The position numbers and the translations under genes are program-made. Shown piece by piece: positions 1-9,647 of a DNA stretch of 33,126 nt (within the stretch, counting starts at the first letter, position 1; each line of letters begins with the position of its first letter). Under the pieces are notes generated by a model that made no database searches, was not told the DNA's origin, and was given only the letters and a program-made list of their open reading frames with translations. Source of the DNA: Sporisorium sorghi (Eukaryota; Basidiomycota; Ustilaginomycetes; Ustilaginales; Ustilaginaceae); the NCBI GenBank assembly GCA_023212695.1, contig JALCCG010000239.1, positions 1 to 33,126 on the forward strand, written 5' to 3'.

Positions 1-73
1 GGGGGAGAGGGGGAGAGCAAAGGAGGGGGGGAGAGGGAGGGAGGGAGGGGGGGTGGGGGTTGATGGTCATCAG

Positions 74-121
<48 letters not shown>

Positions 122-1836
122 CGATAAAATCATTTGAACAATAAGATTTTTGGCAGGAGGATCAAGCGATGCATCCGATGGTGAATCACATGGTGTACTC
201 TGCAAGTTGCTTTTTTTTAGGGCAAAAGCAAAGCAAAGAAAGCAAGCAAGCAAGCTCCGAAAGGCGACCGACCGTTGCGTATGGCAACCTTGTGAATGAA
301 TATGTGCAAAGTGCGCGATGGTGTCAGCTTGCTTCTTCCACACGTCGTGGCGTGGCGAGGCTTGCGATCATCGGATGGCAACGGATTGGTGGCACTGCCG
401 GATGAGTTGAGTGGCGTCTCATCCCGATGCAGCGGGACGCACCGCAACATTGCAGGTGTGGGTCCGCACGATGTGTCGTGGTGGGGCTTGCTTTGCTTAC
501 TCGCTTTGCATGGAGCTGTGGCGGCAGAGCTGACTTTTCTTCGGACCTCACTCCGACCAACGTGCCAGGTCGACTGCCACCCCGTCCCCGCCATACTCCC
601 GCAACAAACCGAGAGAGATGTTCCGTTGCTGACGGACGAACCGATGGAGGAGGGTGTTGGTGTCGCTTTACCACAAGCGCGTTCGTTCGTTGGTTGTTTG
701 GTAGCGTTAGCCGGCGATGATGCTGATTCTGTGAGGATCGTAGGTGTGCGGCTGGGGCGGACTGCAGATTCCCATGTTTCAGACACCTGCATCACGGCTG
801 CAGTGTATTATTCTGCGCTTTTGACGCTTTCGACCTCCGACGATGCCGGCTTTTTTCTCCACATCGATCTTGACGCAAAGGGACCCTTTGTTCATCTCGA
901 GGCCCTGGCGATCCACGTCATCTTAGCGCCAATAGCAAAGAGACAGCTGCAAAGGGTCTTGCGAGCAGTGCAAGTTACGCCACGCACGCAAAATGAGACC
1001 AAAGCCGAGGCCGATGATGATTTTCACCGCGACCAAAGGCGGTTCGTGGCGACTCGGCAAAACGACCCGTTTATCGAATCCGGAGAATTCTGCTCGACGC
1101 TGACGATTTTCGACTGGCCTGCTGTAGCTCAAACGACCTCGAGACGGAAATTCGACTGATCATCTCGACGCCACGCTTGCTTTCTCACGTCAACAAATGT
1201 GATAGCTTCAGCGCCAAGATTGCGATGTGAGTGATGAGTGATATCGCAGTAAGATGGCAATGGCGTGTGAGAAAAACCGGAGCAACGGAAGCAGAAGCGC
1301 GGATGATCCGATCCGCACAAGGACGCTAGCCGACACATCGGAAGTGCTATTTCGGATCGAGCGAGCATTGGCACGCTCAGGCAGCACCGTCCGACGGATC
1401 AAGAATGTCAGCGTGCGAACAACATTCGGACGACTCGATCCTGGAAGCCGAAACACTCTTCACTCTTGAGATAAGCCAACAGCGGGCAGCATCAACATGA
1501 ACCTTTTTCTGCCAGACAAGCACCAACGACGGCCGACAACGTCATCGTCGCTCTCCATTGGCGTGTGGGGAAAGGCCTTCACCAGCAGCTCTTGGACACC
1601 TGTCAGACGAACGACGAGAAAATCACATGCCAATACTGTCTCAGAACTGCAGTGCGTCTTTTTCTCGGAGAAACACTTCCGCACCCGCACCTCGCTCACG
1701 ATCTTATCTTTCCTCATGCCTTTGCAAATGTTCGCATTGATCGGCACCCTTGGCACCCTATGTTTTTGTACATGAGAAGAACGAGCAAACCTGGCTGTAA
1801 CCCCTTTGGGCGCGCTGATCGAGACTGGAAACGCAA
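1..1836. other. Left-edge region with low-complexity sequence and no supported gene
   Basis: The first 60 bases are almost pure G/A. They are followed by a T12-C-T34 run (75-121). The longest open frame is on the plus strand at 296-1159 (287 codons) and has a mixed, unbiased codon composition. The opposite strand carries another frame at 217-795 and a short hydrophobic stretch near 970-1030 (VKIIIGLGFGL) written in C-ending codons. None of these matches a family I know, and neither strand gives a convincing start, introns and stop. Part of 1160-1836 must be the 3' untranslated region of the CSTF2 gene on the minus strand. I see no RNA gene here. Confidence 0.4.
75..121. repeat. Poly-T homopolymer tract (T12-C-T34)
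   Basis: A T12 run, one C and a T34 run occupy 75-121 directly after the purine-rich edge. Runs this long are prone to length errors in sequencing and assembly. On the minus strand it is a poly-A tract, so the 3' end of a retroposed sequence is a possible but unproven origin. Confidence 0.9.
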
Positions 1837-3099
1837 TCAAGCCTGTCCAAACTGCACCTTGAGCTGCATGATGCTAGCCTTCTGGTCGGGGGGCAAGGCG
1901 TTGATCTGTTCCGGCGTGAGTTGGAGCACCTGCATGAGCAGCGCCTTTTGCTCTTCGGGCAGGTTCTGCCCCGCCAGTGCCGCTGCGGGGTCGTTGGGCG
2001 GTGCGCCTCCTTGTGCGCCATAACCGGGCTGCGCGTACGGAGCCGGAGGTGGACGTGCTTGCGGGGGGTACCGTGCGCCTGGTGCAGCGTTTCCGTAGTG
2101 TTGAGGAGTTGCAGAGCCGCCGTTGTTGCTCGGCTGCTGTTGCATGTGCGGTGGCACGCTGGCGGGAGCTGGAGCGGCAGCGGCACCGGGCACGGCCCCC
2201 GAGGCTGCAAGGATGCGCTGCAGGATGTCCGGGTCGACGACGTTCATCATGAGCATCGCCTGGAACAGCGCATATGCCAGCTGCGGATGCCCCGACAGCA
2301 ATGCACGCGCTTGATCGGGCGATGTAGCTACAAGCGACTTCATCTGGCTCATGATGTCGAGCAGCTGGTTTGGAGGCAGCGTCGCCAGCGTCTGTGTGAT
2401 GGCATCCGTCGAGCCGACACCAGCGGGGAGAGGCACGCCAGCAGGCAGGTTGGGTGGGAGCGTGTACGGGCCGCCTCCGGGTGCTGGCCCGCCGTAGCCG
2501 CCAGCAGCAGGCGCTCCTCCAGGTCCACCGTAGGGCGGCCCACCGGGTGCACCGCCGTAGGGTCTCTGCCCGAAGCCGTTGTCTGTGGGTGGGCGCTGCT
2601 GCCATCCTCCACCGACAGCTCCCCCACCTCTCGTTGTTCCACCATGACCAAACGTGCCCGGTCTGCCCGCTCGCCCCACGGCTGCCGCCCTCCTGCGAAG
2701 ATCATCCTGATCGAATTGGCCGTGTGACGTCGAACGTCCTTCCATAAGCGGATCAATGTCGGCAAACGAGATGCGCAGAGGTCGACCGCCAACCTCGACT
2801 TCGTTCAAGTTTCGTACCGCCGAAGCAGCCGTTTCGGGATCTTCGAATTCGCAGAAGCCGTAGCCCTTGAACTTGCCCGTGTCTCGATCGTTGACAAGAC
2901 GGAACCCGACGACCTTGCCCACCTCTCGGAAGACATCGGTGAGTTGCTCCTCGGACATGTCATATGGGATGTTGCCGACTGTGGCAGTTTGACACATAAG
3001 AAGAATATCATTGTCAGAGATCAGTTTGCAACGACAAAACAATGCAGGGTGACAAGACTTACCAAAGACGACGCGGGAGCCTCGTGCTGGACCCGCCAT
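1837..3099 (-). CDS. CSTF2: Cleavage stimulation factor subunit 2 (CSTF-64/Rna15), mRNA 3'-end processing
   Basis: Two exons, 3063-3099 and 1837-2978, with an 84-nt intron (2979-3062; donor GTAAGT, acceptor CCACAG) give 392 residues. Splicing rebuilds the RNP2 core VVFVGNIPY at residues 10-18. RNP1 KGYGFCEF follows at 50-57, completing one N-terminal RRM (about 8-86). A Gly/Pro-rich linker leads to a CSTF2 hinge (about 190-272, with LPPNQLLDIMSQMKSLV) that in the family binds CSTF3/Rna14. The last 41 residues (LPEEQKALLMQVLQLTPEQI..., ending KVQFGQA) are the conserved C-terminal helical domain that contacts Pcf11-type partners. The family binds U/GU-rich RNA downstream of poly(A) sites in the nucleus. 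The gene is divergent from the COA8-like gene with about 930 bp between starts. Order and length fit the family; the intron is inferred from motif continuity. Confidence 0.95.
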   Translation of the reverse strand: MAGPARGSRVVFGKSCHPALFCRCKLISDNDILLMCQTATVGNIPYDMSEEQLTDVFREVGKVVGFRLVNDRDTGKFKGYGFCEFEDPETAASAVRNLNEVEVGGRPLRISFADIDPLMEGRSTSHGQFDQDDLRRRAAAVGRAGRPGTFGHGGTTRGGGAVGGGWQQRPPTDNGFGQRPYGGAPGGPPYGGPGGAPAAGGYGGPAPGGGPYTLPPNLPAGVPLPAGVGSTDAITQTLATLPPNQLLDIMSQMKSLVATSPDQARALLSGHPQLAYALFQAMLMMNVVDPDILQRILAASGAVPGAAAAPAPASVPPHMQQQPSNNGGSATPQHYGNAAPGARYPPQARPPPAPYAQPGYGAQGGAPPNDPAAALAGQNLPEEQKALLMQVLQLTPEQINALPPDQKASIMQLKVQFGQA

Positions 3100-4031
3100 T
3101 GTTGATATATGCTACGTCTGCCTGTGTAGCTCAGCGGTTCTGAGTGATGTTTGTGGTTGTTGTGTCGATAGCTCCTATGCAGGACTCGCCTCGTTCGATC
3201 GATCACGTTTTACTTGGCAGGCGCGCACAAGTTCACGTCTTTACGAAGCGCAATAGCACAAAAGCAGACAGGAAAGGCAGACGCGCAGTGCAGACCACAC
3301 AGTTCGACCAAGCGAGGTTGGATCAGAGATGCAAAGATCACGTTTTGGGTGTGGGCATGCGGATGCAGTGGGAGAGGGCCTACAACGGACTGCTTAGAGA
3401 TGGATGCGGAACGAGCAACGACGCACACGACCCTCTTTGATGTTTGAATGCGGATGCAAGCAAAGGTTCGTTGTCGTTGATGGTGATGGTGAGGAAGGAG
3501 GATGCGCAGTCGAGAAGAAGTGGAATTGTCTCCGCGCAGAGAAGCAAAAGTCAGCGACTTCGATCTCGGCTCCGAACGCGCGTCTCCTTGACATTGTCCA
3601 TCTCTCGGCCTAACAAATTTAGAAAATTCATTTCGACGTTGCATGCCTCTCTCTCGCTCGCAACCCCGCACTCTGCGTGCCGAGACGAATTCCAGAGTGA
3701 CACTCACACAGTGCTTGTGCCACAAACACAACAACCAAGACGCGCTTCCGTTTTCGAACTGAGCTGCGAGCCTCAGTCGCGTGCGTGTGGTTGCGGCAGA
3801 CAGCCGTCAGTCGGCGACTTCTTTTTTTGCTGCAAAAGAGAGATTTTTCGTCAGCCAAACGAAAAATGAAGCAAAGAGAGAAAGGGTCTCGTCAAGCAGC
3901 CATCGCTGGACCCTGTTGAGCATACACCATCATCGTCCTCCTCCGTCAACAACTTCAACGAGCGCATTCACACGCAGCTATCATCATCCTTTCCGCTTTC
4001 ATCTAGCCGACCTTCATCCCACTTGCCAGCC
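3100..4031. promoter_or_regulatory. Divergent intergenic region between CSTF2 and the COA8-like gene
   Basis: This 932-bp stretch holds both 5' untranslated regions and presumably two promoters back to back. It is rich in CT/GA simple sequence, and the last 150 bp before 4032 are pyrimidine-rich with CATC repeats, typical of fungal 5' leaders. Short open frames on both strands (for example 3210-3734 minus and 3444-3869 plus) have no recognisable features. No clear TATA element was identified. Confidence 0.4.
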
Positions 4032-4880
4032 ATGCTCGCTCCTAACCTAGCTGCTGCATCCAGGTCGGCCGCATCACCGGCAGGCGTGGCAAGCACTTCG
4101 ACCATGGTCAAGGCAGCCGCAGCTTTGGAAGTGCGACGAAGCTTTGCTAGCTCATCTTCATCCTCATCTTCTTCGGCACCATCGTCTTCGTCCCCAAAGA
4201 CTTCACGACGATCTGCTCGCTTCGCAGCGCGACCCGGAGCCGACATGGTAGGGCCTCCGGACCCGATCAGCAACCTGCGACCTGTTCGCTACGGGTCCGC
4301 ATTCGAAGAAGCCTCCTCCTCCGCTTCTTCCAACACGCCCTCTCCATCTTCATCGTCGTCGGGGGCGCTGAGTATGTCGCATCCGTACTCGCTGCACGAA
4401 TTCACCACCTCGGGCGACTCGAGCGGCTGGTCGCGCAGCCCTCGCCATCGAAGTGGTGGCTCGCCCTCGCTCTACTTCGAGCGCCTGTTGGCGCGGCTCG
4501 AAGAGGCCGAGCTCGCACACAAACTCCGCATGGCCCGCGCCGATAGCTTCAACCAGCGCTTCTGGCAGGACAACAACGCGCGCTTCATCCAAGCCCTCGA
4601 GGAGTTCAGATCCAGAACGGCCTCCAGCAAGGCCGTCGCCACGCTCAAGGCGGGCTCAACGGAGAAGGCGCACGAGAGCGAGCTCGATCTGGACTCGGAC
4701 AAGTTGGCCACGTTCTACTCGGCTTGGCTCAAGGCCAATGCCGCACGGCACAGGGCGTATAATAGGCAGCTGTGGTGGCAGACTTTCGGCGATCTGGCCC
4801 CAGCGGCGCGGTACCAGGGGCTGAGGGCGTGGGCGAAGTTGGTGGGTGGTGTCGAGCGCAGGTTGGGGAGGAGCGGTTGA
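4032..4880 (+). CDS. COA8: COA8/APOPT1-like cytochrome c oxidase assembly factor, mitochondrial
   Basis: Single exon, 282 residues from the first ATG at 4032. The N-terminus is basic, rich in Ser/Ala and free of acidic residues at first, with RRSFASSSSS at about 36, as expected of a mitochondrial presequence. The family signature follows: DPISNLRPVRYG (about 76-87), a helix with SFNQRFWQDNNARFIQALEEF (about 172-192), then LATFYSAWLKANAARHRAYNR and the Trp-rich LWWQTF (about 225-253). Human COA8 has the same order: NLRPVHF, then WNQ.FW..QN..F...KEEF, then ADFYK.FL......H..YNRDWY. COA8 proteins act in the mitochondrion to support complex IV assembly and protect it from oxidative loss. A Ser-rich insert (about 95-140) separates the first motif from the helix and makes the protein longer than animal forms. 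The assignment rests on remembered motif order and was not tested by a profile search. Confidence 0.78.
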   Translation: MLAPNLAAASRSAASPAGVASTSTMVKAAAALEVRRSFASSSSSSSSSAPSSSSPKTSRRSARFAARPGADMVGPPDPISNLRPVRYGSAFEEASSSASSNTPSPSSSSSGALSMSHPYSLHEFTTSGDSSGWSRSPRHRSGGSPSLYFERLLARLEEAELAHKLRMARADSFNQRFWQDNNARFIQALEEFRSRTASSKAVATLKAGSTEKAHESELDLDSDKLATFYSAWLKANAARHRAYNRQLWWQTFGDLAPAARYQGLRAWAKLVGGVERRLGRSG

Positions 4881-5219
4881 TGTTTCGGTGTTTGATAAGG
4901 CGGTAGGCGACCGAGGGTTGCTATCGTGAGCTCTGGTCATGGGCCGTCTTGGCGTCTGTTGTATCACTAGCTTTTCAATCGCATTGCATTCATTTGTTCT
5001 TGGATTCGTGAGCGCAGTTCCTGCATTTGCATCCGATCTATCGAGCTGCTCTGAAAGCAGTATGCGTGACTGGATGGGGCAAATTCGGACAAGGCGCACT
5101 CGCTGCGGCAGCCTGCCGTCACCTCTGGCCCGCTGGCTTACGCATCGCACACGCTGCTCCCGTTAGACTCGTCTGCAACCATCGATTCAGGAAACCCAAC
5201 CGTACAAAACTTGGCAAGC
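4881..5219. other. Convergent intergenic region (two 3' ends)
   Basis: These 339 bp lie between the stop of the COA8-like gene and the stop of the minus-strand 859-residue gene. They should contain both 3' untranslated regions and poly(A) sites. I see no RNA gene, repeat or further reading frame of note. Confidence 0.5.
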
Positions 5220-7799
5220 CTAGACCACCTTGGTCACATCGATCAGCAGACGCGTGGCGCGGGACAAGTCCTGCGCAGCGTCGAGGTACTTTTGGCACCG
5301 CTCCACCAGTGTTTCGAGCGATGGCAACGCAGGCGCATCCCTGTTGCTGTTGCTCGCAAGAAGGTCAGACGCGCCCTTGCGCCGACGGTGATCCTTGTTG
5401 ACATGCGTCTTCATCGCTGAAAGGCAGCTTCGAGAGTCGATGGCATCGTGCTCGAGCGCCTTCAACAGTCGTGTCAGATACAACTGTACGTTTCGACGCT
5501 GCAAGGCTGCGTCCGCCTCGATGGCTTTGCTGTCCTTCTGATCCGGTTCTTGTTTCTGGGACGAGATGAGGGTGGCTTCGGTGGGTTCTGGCTTCGTTTG
5601 TGGGGCTTTGACACCCGTGTGCATGGTGACCAACGCTCGGGCAATGAGAAACTTCATTTGGTTGGTGCGGTCCCGCGCTTCCATCTGCACGGCTCGGACA
5701 AACGCAAACGCCACCAAGCCGTCCTTCTTCATCTCGTCCGCCACCGCGGCTGCATCCTCTGCATCTCCAATCTTGAGCTTCACTTTGCCCGCATTACGAG
5801 CTTCCAACTCGATCTTGACGTTCCGACGGCTCTGCTTGTGCACCACAGCCTGCTGGCGAATTTCTGCCTTGCTTGGGAAGGTCAACGACAGACTCGAGTT
5901 GGCAGCGTCATCGAGCTCGAGCTTGTTGAGCGATAGAAACTGGAGCACGGCTTTGGCATCGCTATCCTGTCGTCGGATCGAACAGTCCCGCAAAAGCACA
6001 AGGGCTGCCTCTTCTTGTGGCATGGCATAGGGCAGTGTCGCATCCATCGTGAGCTCCCCTTGACCCTCGAAGCGGAGGTGCACTGGATCTGGCGACCGCT
6101 TCTTGTCAGGACGCGTGCGGAAAGCGTCGCTCAAGTAGCCAGCAAGCGCAGTGGCGACAAGGCAGGGCTGTTGCTGGAGCAGCGGATGCATCAGGAACAG
6201 CACCTCTTGCGTTTGCAGCGCTCCCAGTCGTTCCGAGATGCCTTCAGTAAAGGCGATGGAGCTGATGTAGCCGAGCTTGACCAGGCCATGGATGGACGAA
6301 AGCAGCCAGGCGGCAGCATCGGCACGTGTGGCCATCAGCCGATCCTCCTTGTGCTTGCCCACCTCCTGTCGATGCATGAGCTCTGCTTCGGGCACGGAGG
6401 TCAAGAGTCGCGCATCGCCGCGCGTCTCGGGCGAAGAGGCCGTGTCGAACAGGTTCGTCGTGGCCTGCGTGTCGTTTGAAGAGGGTGTATAGGCGGGCAG
6501 GATGTTTGGGAAGGAGAAGGCAACGTCCAAAGCCCTGTCGAGCTCGTCGGTCGTGTCGTTGCCGGTGAAACGCTTCGAGGTCGATCGACCGTTCTGCCTG
6601 GCAGAATGACTGCGTGCGAATTGCCACAGCAGAGGAGGCTCTTCTTCTTCGGACATTGAGCCAGCTTCCGCGCTTACGGTGATACCTTGTGGCGATGCTC
6701 GGTCCCACAGTCGAAGAAGAACGGAAAACGTGCGCCAGGCCCCCTCGGTCATTATGATGCTGGATTGCTGTCCCTCGTTGTCATCACGCGGTGGAGCCGT
6801 GGGTCGAGCACGTTTGGCTGGCTTTGCGGGAGAAGCTTTTTTGCGTTTGCCGTTCGACTTGGCGGAGCGCTTGCGAGCGATGGAAAGTCTTGGTGCGACG
6901 TCATCGTCGTCCGAAGCCTCGTCGCTGCTTGAATCGGACGAGTCGCTGCTCGGATCGGCCTTGAGCTTCTTCCACCTGATATCTTTGAGCTTGTCCTCGA
7001 GACGCTGGTGTCCCGCAGTGCACGATTGGAGCTGCTTTTGGTATCGTTTCCGTTCCGAGTTGTTCATCCAGAACTCCCTCACTTGTTTGAGGGATGCACT
7101 CGCAGTGTCCTTGCCACTGCTGAGCCGTCGATTGCAAAGCAAGTCCCACACATCCTCTGCACTTCGAAGGTCGTCTCTGACCCACTGCTCGATCGAGCTG
7201 ACATCGCAGGACCCGTCGTGATCGCTGTCCCCGCCCCGACGTGGTGATTTGGGGGAAGGAGTTCTGGAAGATTCAAGCGGTCTCCTCTGCGATGGCAGCG
7301 ACTCGAGGATCTGACGAGCCAGCAGTGCGTCCTTGCGCACGGCTTCAGATTGCGCTGCAGCGTCGTCTGCAGAAAAGTCGACGCTGGACTGCGAATACTG
7401 GACGAGCAGTGAAGAGGCCTTGAGTACGGCGGAGGGAGAGGGTCGGTCAGAGGCGGTGGAGGCGGCCTTCATCACATTGCGGTCGCTCTTGCTGCCACCC
7501 TTGTGTTGCGTCAGGAGTCGAGATGCGATGTCATGCAGCTGATGGTCGAGGGTCCATCGTGAGGTCGAGGCAACCTGACCAGGCGCGAGCGAGCAGAGGC
7601 TGAGCGCTACGAGCTTCTGAAGCAAGCTTGTTGGCGGTCTGGTGCCTTCAGCTGCGAGCTGTTCAAGAAGCTCTACAGCCTGATCGTACTGGTCTTCATC
7701 GAAGCGATCGTCGACGAGCTGGATCAGTTTTGAAGCGAGCTGCGTGAAAGGCCGGCGCTGTTTGGGAGTCGCAACGGCCGCCTTGTCGTCGTCGGTCAT
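5220..7799 (-). CDS. Large uncharacterised protein with acidic tract and nuclear-localisation-like basic segment
   Basis: A long uninterrupted frame. I take the ATG at 7799 (MTDDDKAAV...) as start, giving 859 residues; the frame stays open upstream to 7964 but that part reads like a CT-rich leader. I do not recognise the family. The N-terminal 120 residues are helical and Leu-rich (SKLIQLVDDRFDEDQYDQAV; LLEQLAAEGTRPPTSLLQKL). Residues about 270-300 form a Ser/Asp tract (DSSDSSSDEASDDDDV), followed by a Lys/Arg/Pro cluster (KRSAKSNGKRKKASPAKPAK) suggesting a nuclear protein. The C-terminal 500 residues are mostly helical without low complexity (for example VAFAFVRAVQMEARDRTNQM), so a folded, perhaps HEAT-like or helical-repeat, domain is likely. 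No transmembrane or signal sequence is seen. A chromatin or nucleolar role is a guess from composition only. That it is a real gene is well supported by length and codon use. Confidence 0.8.
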   Translation of the reverse strand: MTDDDKAAVATPKQRRPFTQLASKLIQLVDDRFDEDQYDQAVELLEQLAAEGTRPPTSLLQKLVALSLCSLAPGQVASTSRWTLDHQLHDIASRLLTQHKGGSKSDRNVMKAASTASDRPSPSAVLKASSLLVQYSQSSVDFSADDAAAQSEAVRKDALLARQILESLPSQRRPLESSRTPSPKSPRRGGDSDHDGSCDVSSIEQWVRDDLRSAEDVWDLLCNRRLSSGKDTASASLKQVREFWMNNSERKRYQKQLQSCTAGHQRLEDKLKDIRWKKLKADPSSDSSDSSSDEASDDDDVAPRLSIARKRSAKSNGKRKKASPAKPAKRARPTAPPRDDNEGQQSSIIMTEGAWRTFSVLLRLWDRASPQGITVSAEAGSMSEEEEPPLLWQFARSHSARQNGRSTSKRFTGNDTTDELDRALDVAFSFPNILPAYTPSSNDTQATTNLFDTASSPETRGDARLLTSVPEAELMHRQEVGKHKEDRLMATRADAAAWLLSSIHGLVKLGYISSIAFTEGISERLGALQTQEVLFLMHPLLQQQPCLVATALAGYLSDAFRTRPDKKRSPDPVHLRFEGQGELTMDATLPYAMPQEEAALVLLRDCSIRRQDSDAKAVLQFLSLNKLELDDAANSSLSLTFPSKAEIRQQAVVHKQSRRNVKIELEARNAGKVKLKIGDAEDAAAVADEMKKDGLVAFAFVRAVQMEARDRTNQMKFLIARALVTMHTGVKAPQTKPEPTEATLISSQKQEPDQKDSKAIEADAALQRRNVQLYLTRLLKALEHDAIDSRSCLSAMKTHVNKDHRRRKGASDLLASNSNRDAPALPSLETLVERCQKYLDAAQDLSRATRLLIDVTKVV

Positions 7800-8429
7800 G
7801 CTCGCAGAGTTTTGTCGCTGATGTTGCTGTCGCTGTCGAACATCCGGGACACCCTCGATGGGATGGTGGTGAAGACGAAAGGAAGGCAGTGTCGATGTGG
7901 TCGGATGTGAGCAATGCGGATGCGAAAGTGCGGGAACAAGTCGAAAGCGGAAAGGCCGGTCCAAAAAATCTTGAGCTTATTCACCAAAGCCCAAGGCCCA
8001 AGCTCATTCGAGGTTGTGTGTGGGTTGCCTTTGCTGTGTGTGGAGGAAGACCCACGAGCTGCCCGAGACGCGTGAGAGAGCCAGAGGCGTGTTTTTTTTT
8101 TTTTTCCTTCTCGCAACACTGCGCCGGCGGCATTTCCGACAACCACGAGCGCGACGAGTTGATGTGTTGATTTCGACCTTGCACTGTGACCACCATCTAT
8201 CCATCACATTCTCACACTCTCACACTCTCACTCATTCTATCACGCATCACGATCAGCACAGCCATCGGAATTCCCACGCCTCGACATTCTCCTGTCTTGC
8301 TAGATCAAAGTACGCCTTCCCAGCTTTCTATACCGGCACATTTGCATTTCGGAACATCCGCGAGCCAAGCACACACACGCACGCGTCCTCTCGTCACAGT
8401 CACAGGGCGCAGCGCCTCTTATCGTCACA
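7800..8429. promoter_or_regulatory. Divergent intergenic region between the 859-residue gene and the Mis14-like gene
   Basis: 630 bp containing two leaders. It includes a T14 run (8092-8105) and a CT/CA-rich tandem (8209-8237, units of TCTCACAC), then a CT-rich leader up to the ATG at 8430 (context TCACAATGTC, A at -3). No clear TATA box was found. Confidence 0.4.
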
Positions 8430-9322
8430 ATGTCAGGCCACTTTCCGCGCTTGAATCTGGACCGTCCAGCGGATCTGGATCATGTGCTTGGCGTCATCGA
8501 TCAGCATGCTCACAAAGTCGCCCAGATGGAGTTTGGGAGTGAGTTTGAGCGCGACAAGGCGCTCAAAGCCGTGGTGGACAAGATGATCCAGAGGGTGAGT
8601 CTCGTTCCCTGAACCGATGCAGCTGGTCATTATCTGACACAATCGACCCTCGTTCTGCTTTCGCCCTCGACAGTTGACAGGGGCAACGAAAGCCAAAATC
8701 GAACGCAACCTGTTGTACAACGGCATGTCTCCCAGCGAATACGCGCGGCACAGTAAAGGTGAGTGCGAGCATATACGAGGACCGTTTCCGCTTTGAACGT
8801 GGCTGACCAACTTGTACCATTTATGACTGCACGTCGCAGGAGCAGGGGTGGAGCCATTCGATGAGGAGCTCTCAAGGCGGCTCCAGGTGCTCAACGACCA
8901 GGCAAACACGTTGACCACGGAGGTGATCGGCTACCGCAAGACACTACCAGCGCGGAGAGCCGAGGCGATGGAGAAGCGAGCGGCCGTGATTCGAGCGCTG
9001 GAGGCCAAGAAGGAGGAGCGTCGTCGAGCCGCCGAGAAGGAGCACGCCGTCCAGCTACGAGAACAGAGCAAGCCCATCAGCATCGACCTGAAGAGGAAAG
9101 CCGAGGTTGCAAACACGCTCAAACACTCTGTCGTCGACATTACCAGCCTGCAGGTGGTGAGTATTTGTGCTGTATTGCCGCTAGAAATCAAGAGAGATCC
9201 AATGCTGACCCTTGATGTCCTCTGTTGCCCAACTGTACGCCAAACAGTCGATTCTGGAGCAAGCAACAGCGGCCAACGAACAGGCCAAGCTCGTCAAGCG
9301 CCTGCGAACCATGCCTTTGTAG
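8430..9322 (+). CDS. MIS14: Mis14/Nsl1-like kinetochore (MIS12 complex) subunit
   Basis: Four exons, 8430-8594, 8674-8758, 8840-9156 and 9248-9322, encode 213 residues. Introns are 79, 81 and 91 nt, all with GTGAGT donors and CAG acceptors, and the frame is exact. The N-terminus FPRLNLDRPADLDHVLGVI resembles the family opening ('L.SP.DL..L...I'). The middle has KAKIERNLLYNGMSPSEYA and then EPFDEELSRRLQVLNDQANT with a coiled coil through VIGYRKTLPARRAEAMEKRA. This is the pattern of the Mis14/Nsl1 family: a conserved N-terminal helix, 'EPFDEEL...L', then 'R...P' in a coiled coil. The C-terminus is a further helix ending RLRTMPL. In the MIS12 complex the protein links the inner kinetochore to Ndc80 and Knl1. 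Identification is by motif memory; another small coiled-coil kinetochore protein is the main alternative. Confidence 0.68.
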
Positions 9323-9519
9323 CATCCGCCCGTCCACGTTGTCCCTGTTTCATCTGCGGCTACAGTCGTCTATACCCATTGGTTGCAATAACACCAGCAT
9401 ACCTTCGCGAAAGCATCTGTGTGCCGCCAGTTCGTGCGCGGTCAAGTATTCAATTGAAGCCGTGCAGTCCTGTCTGTGATACACGGGGGATCATAATGTG
9501 TTACAGCTTCTTTACAACC

Positions 9520-9637
9520 ATCTGCGGCCATAGAGCCTTGAAAGCACCGCATCCCGTCCGATCTGCGAAGTTAAGCAAGGTATCGCCTAGTCAGTACTGC
9601 GGTGGGGGACCACGCGGGAATCCTAGGTGCTGCAGTT
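9520..9637 (+). rRNA. 5S ribosomal RNA
   Basis: The 118-nt segment begins ATCTGCGGCCATAGAGCC and contains the near-invariant blocks GAAAGCACCGCATCCCGTCC, GATCTGCGAAGTTAAGCA, TCAGTACTGCGGTGGGGGAC and CACGCGGGAATCCTAGGTGC. It closes with TGCAG, which pairs with the 5' CTGCGG end to form helix I. Box A, the intermediate element and box C of the internal Pol III promoter lie within these blocks. A T5 run at 9643-9647 serves as terminator. The gene stands alone, 198 bp after the Mis14-like gene, so the fungus has dispersed 5S genes rather than 5S only in the rDNA unit. The exact ends may be off by one or two bases. Confidence 0.97.
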
Positions 9638-9642
9638 CTTTC

Positions 9643-9647
9643 TTTTT
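9643..9647 (+). terminator. Pol III T-run terminator of the 5S gene
   Basis: TTTTT five bases downstream of the mature 3' end of the 5S rRNA, the standard RNA polymerase III stop signal. A shorter TTCTTTC precedes it. Confidence 0.75.

Noticed and set aside
296..1159. A 287-codon plus-strand frame as a real gene
   Set aside because: Its codon use is unbiased, there is no domain or signal, and the opposite strand shows equally long or better-biased segments; kept only as part of the left-edge description.
9520..9637. 5S gene as part of a Cassandra-like element
   Set aside because: The 5S is complete and flanked by no repeated terminal sequence, and a single copy is seen; an ordinary dispersed 5S gene is simpler.
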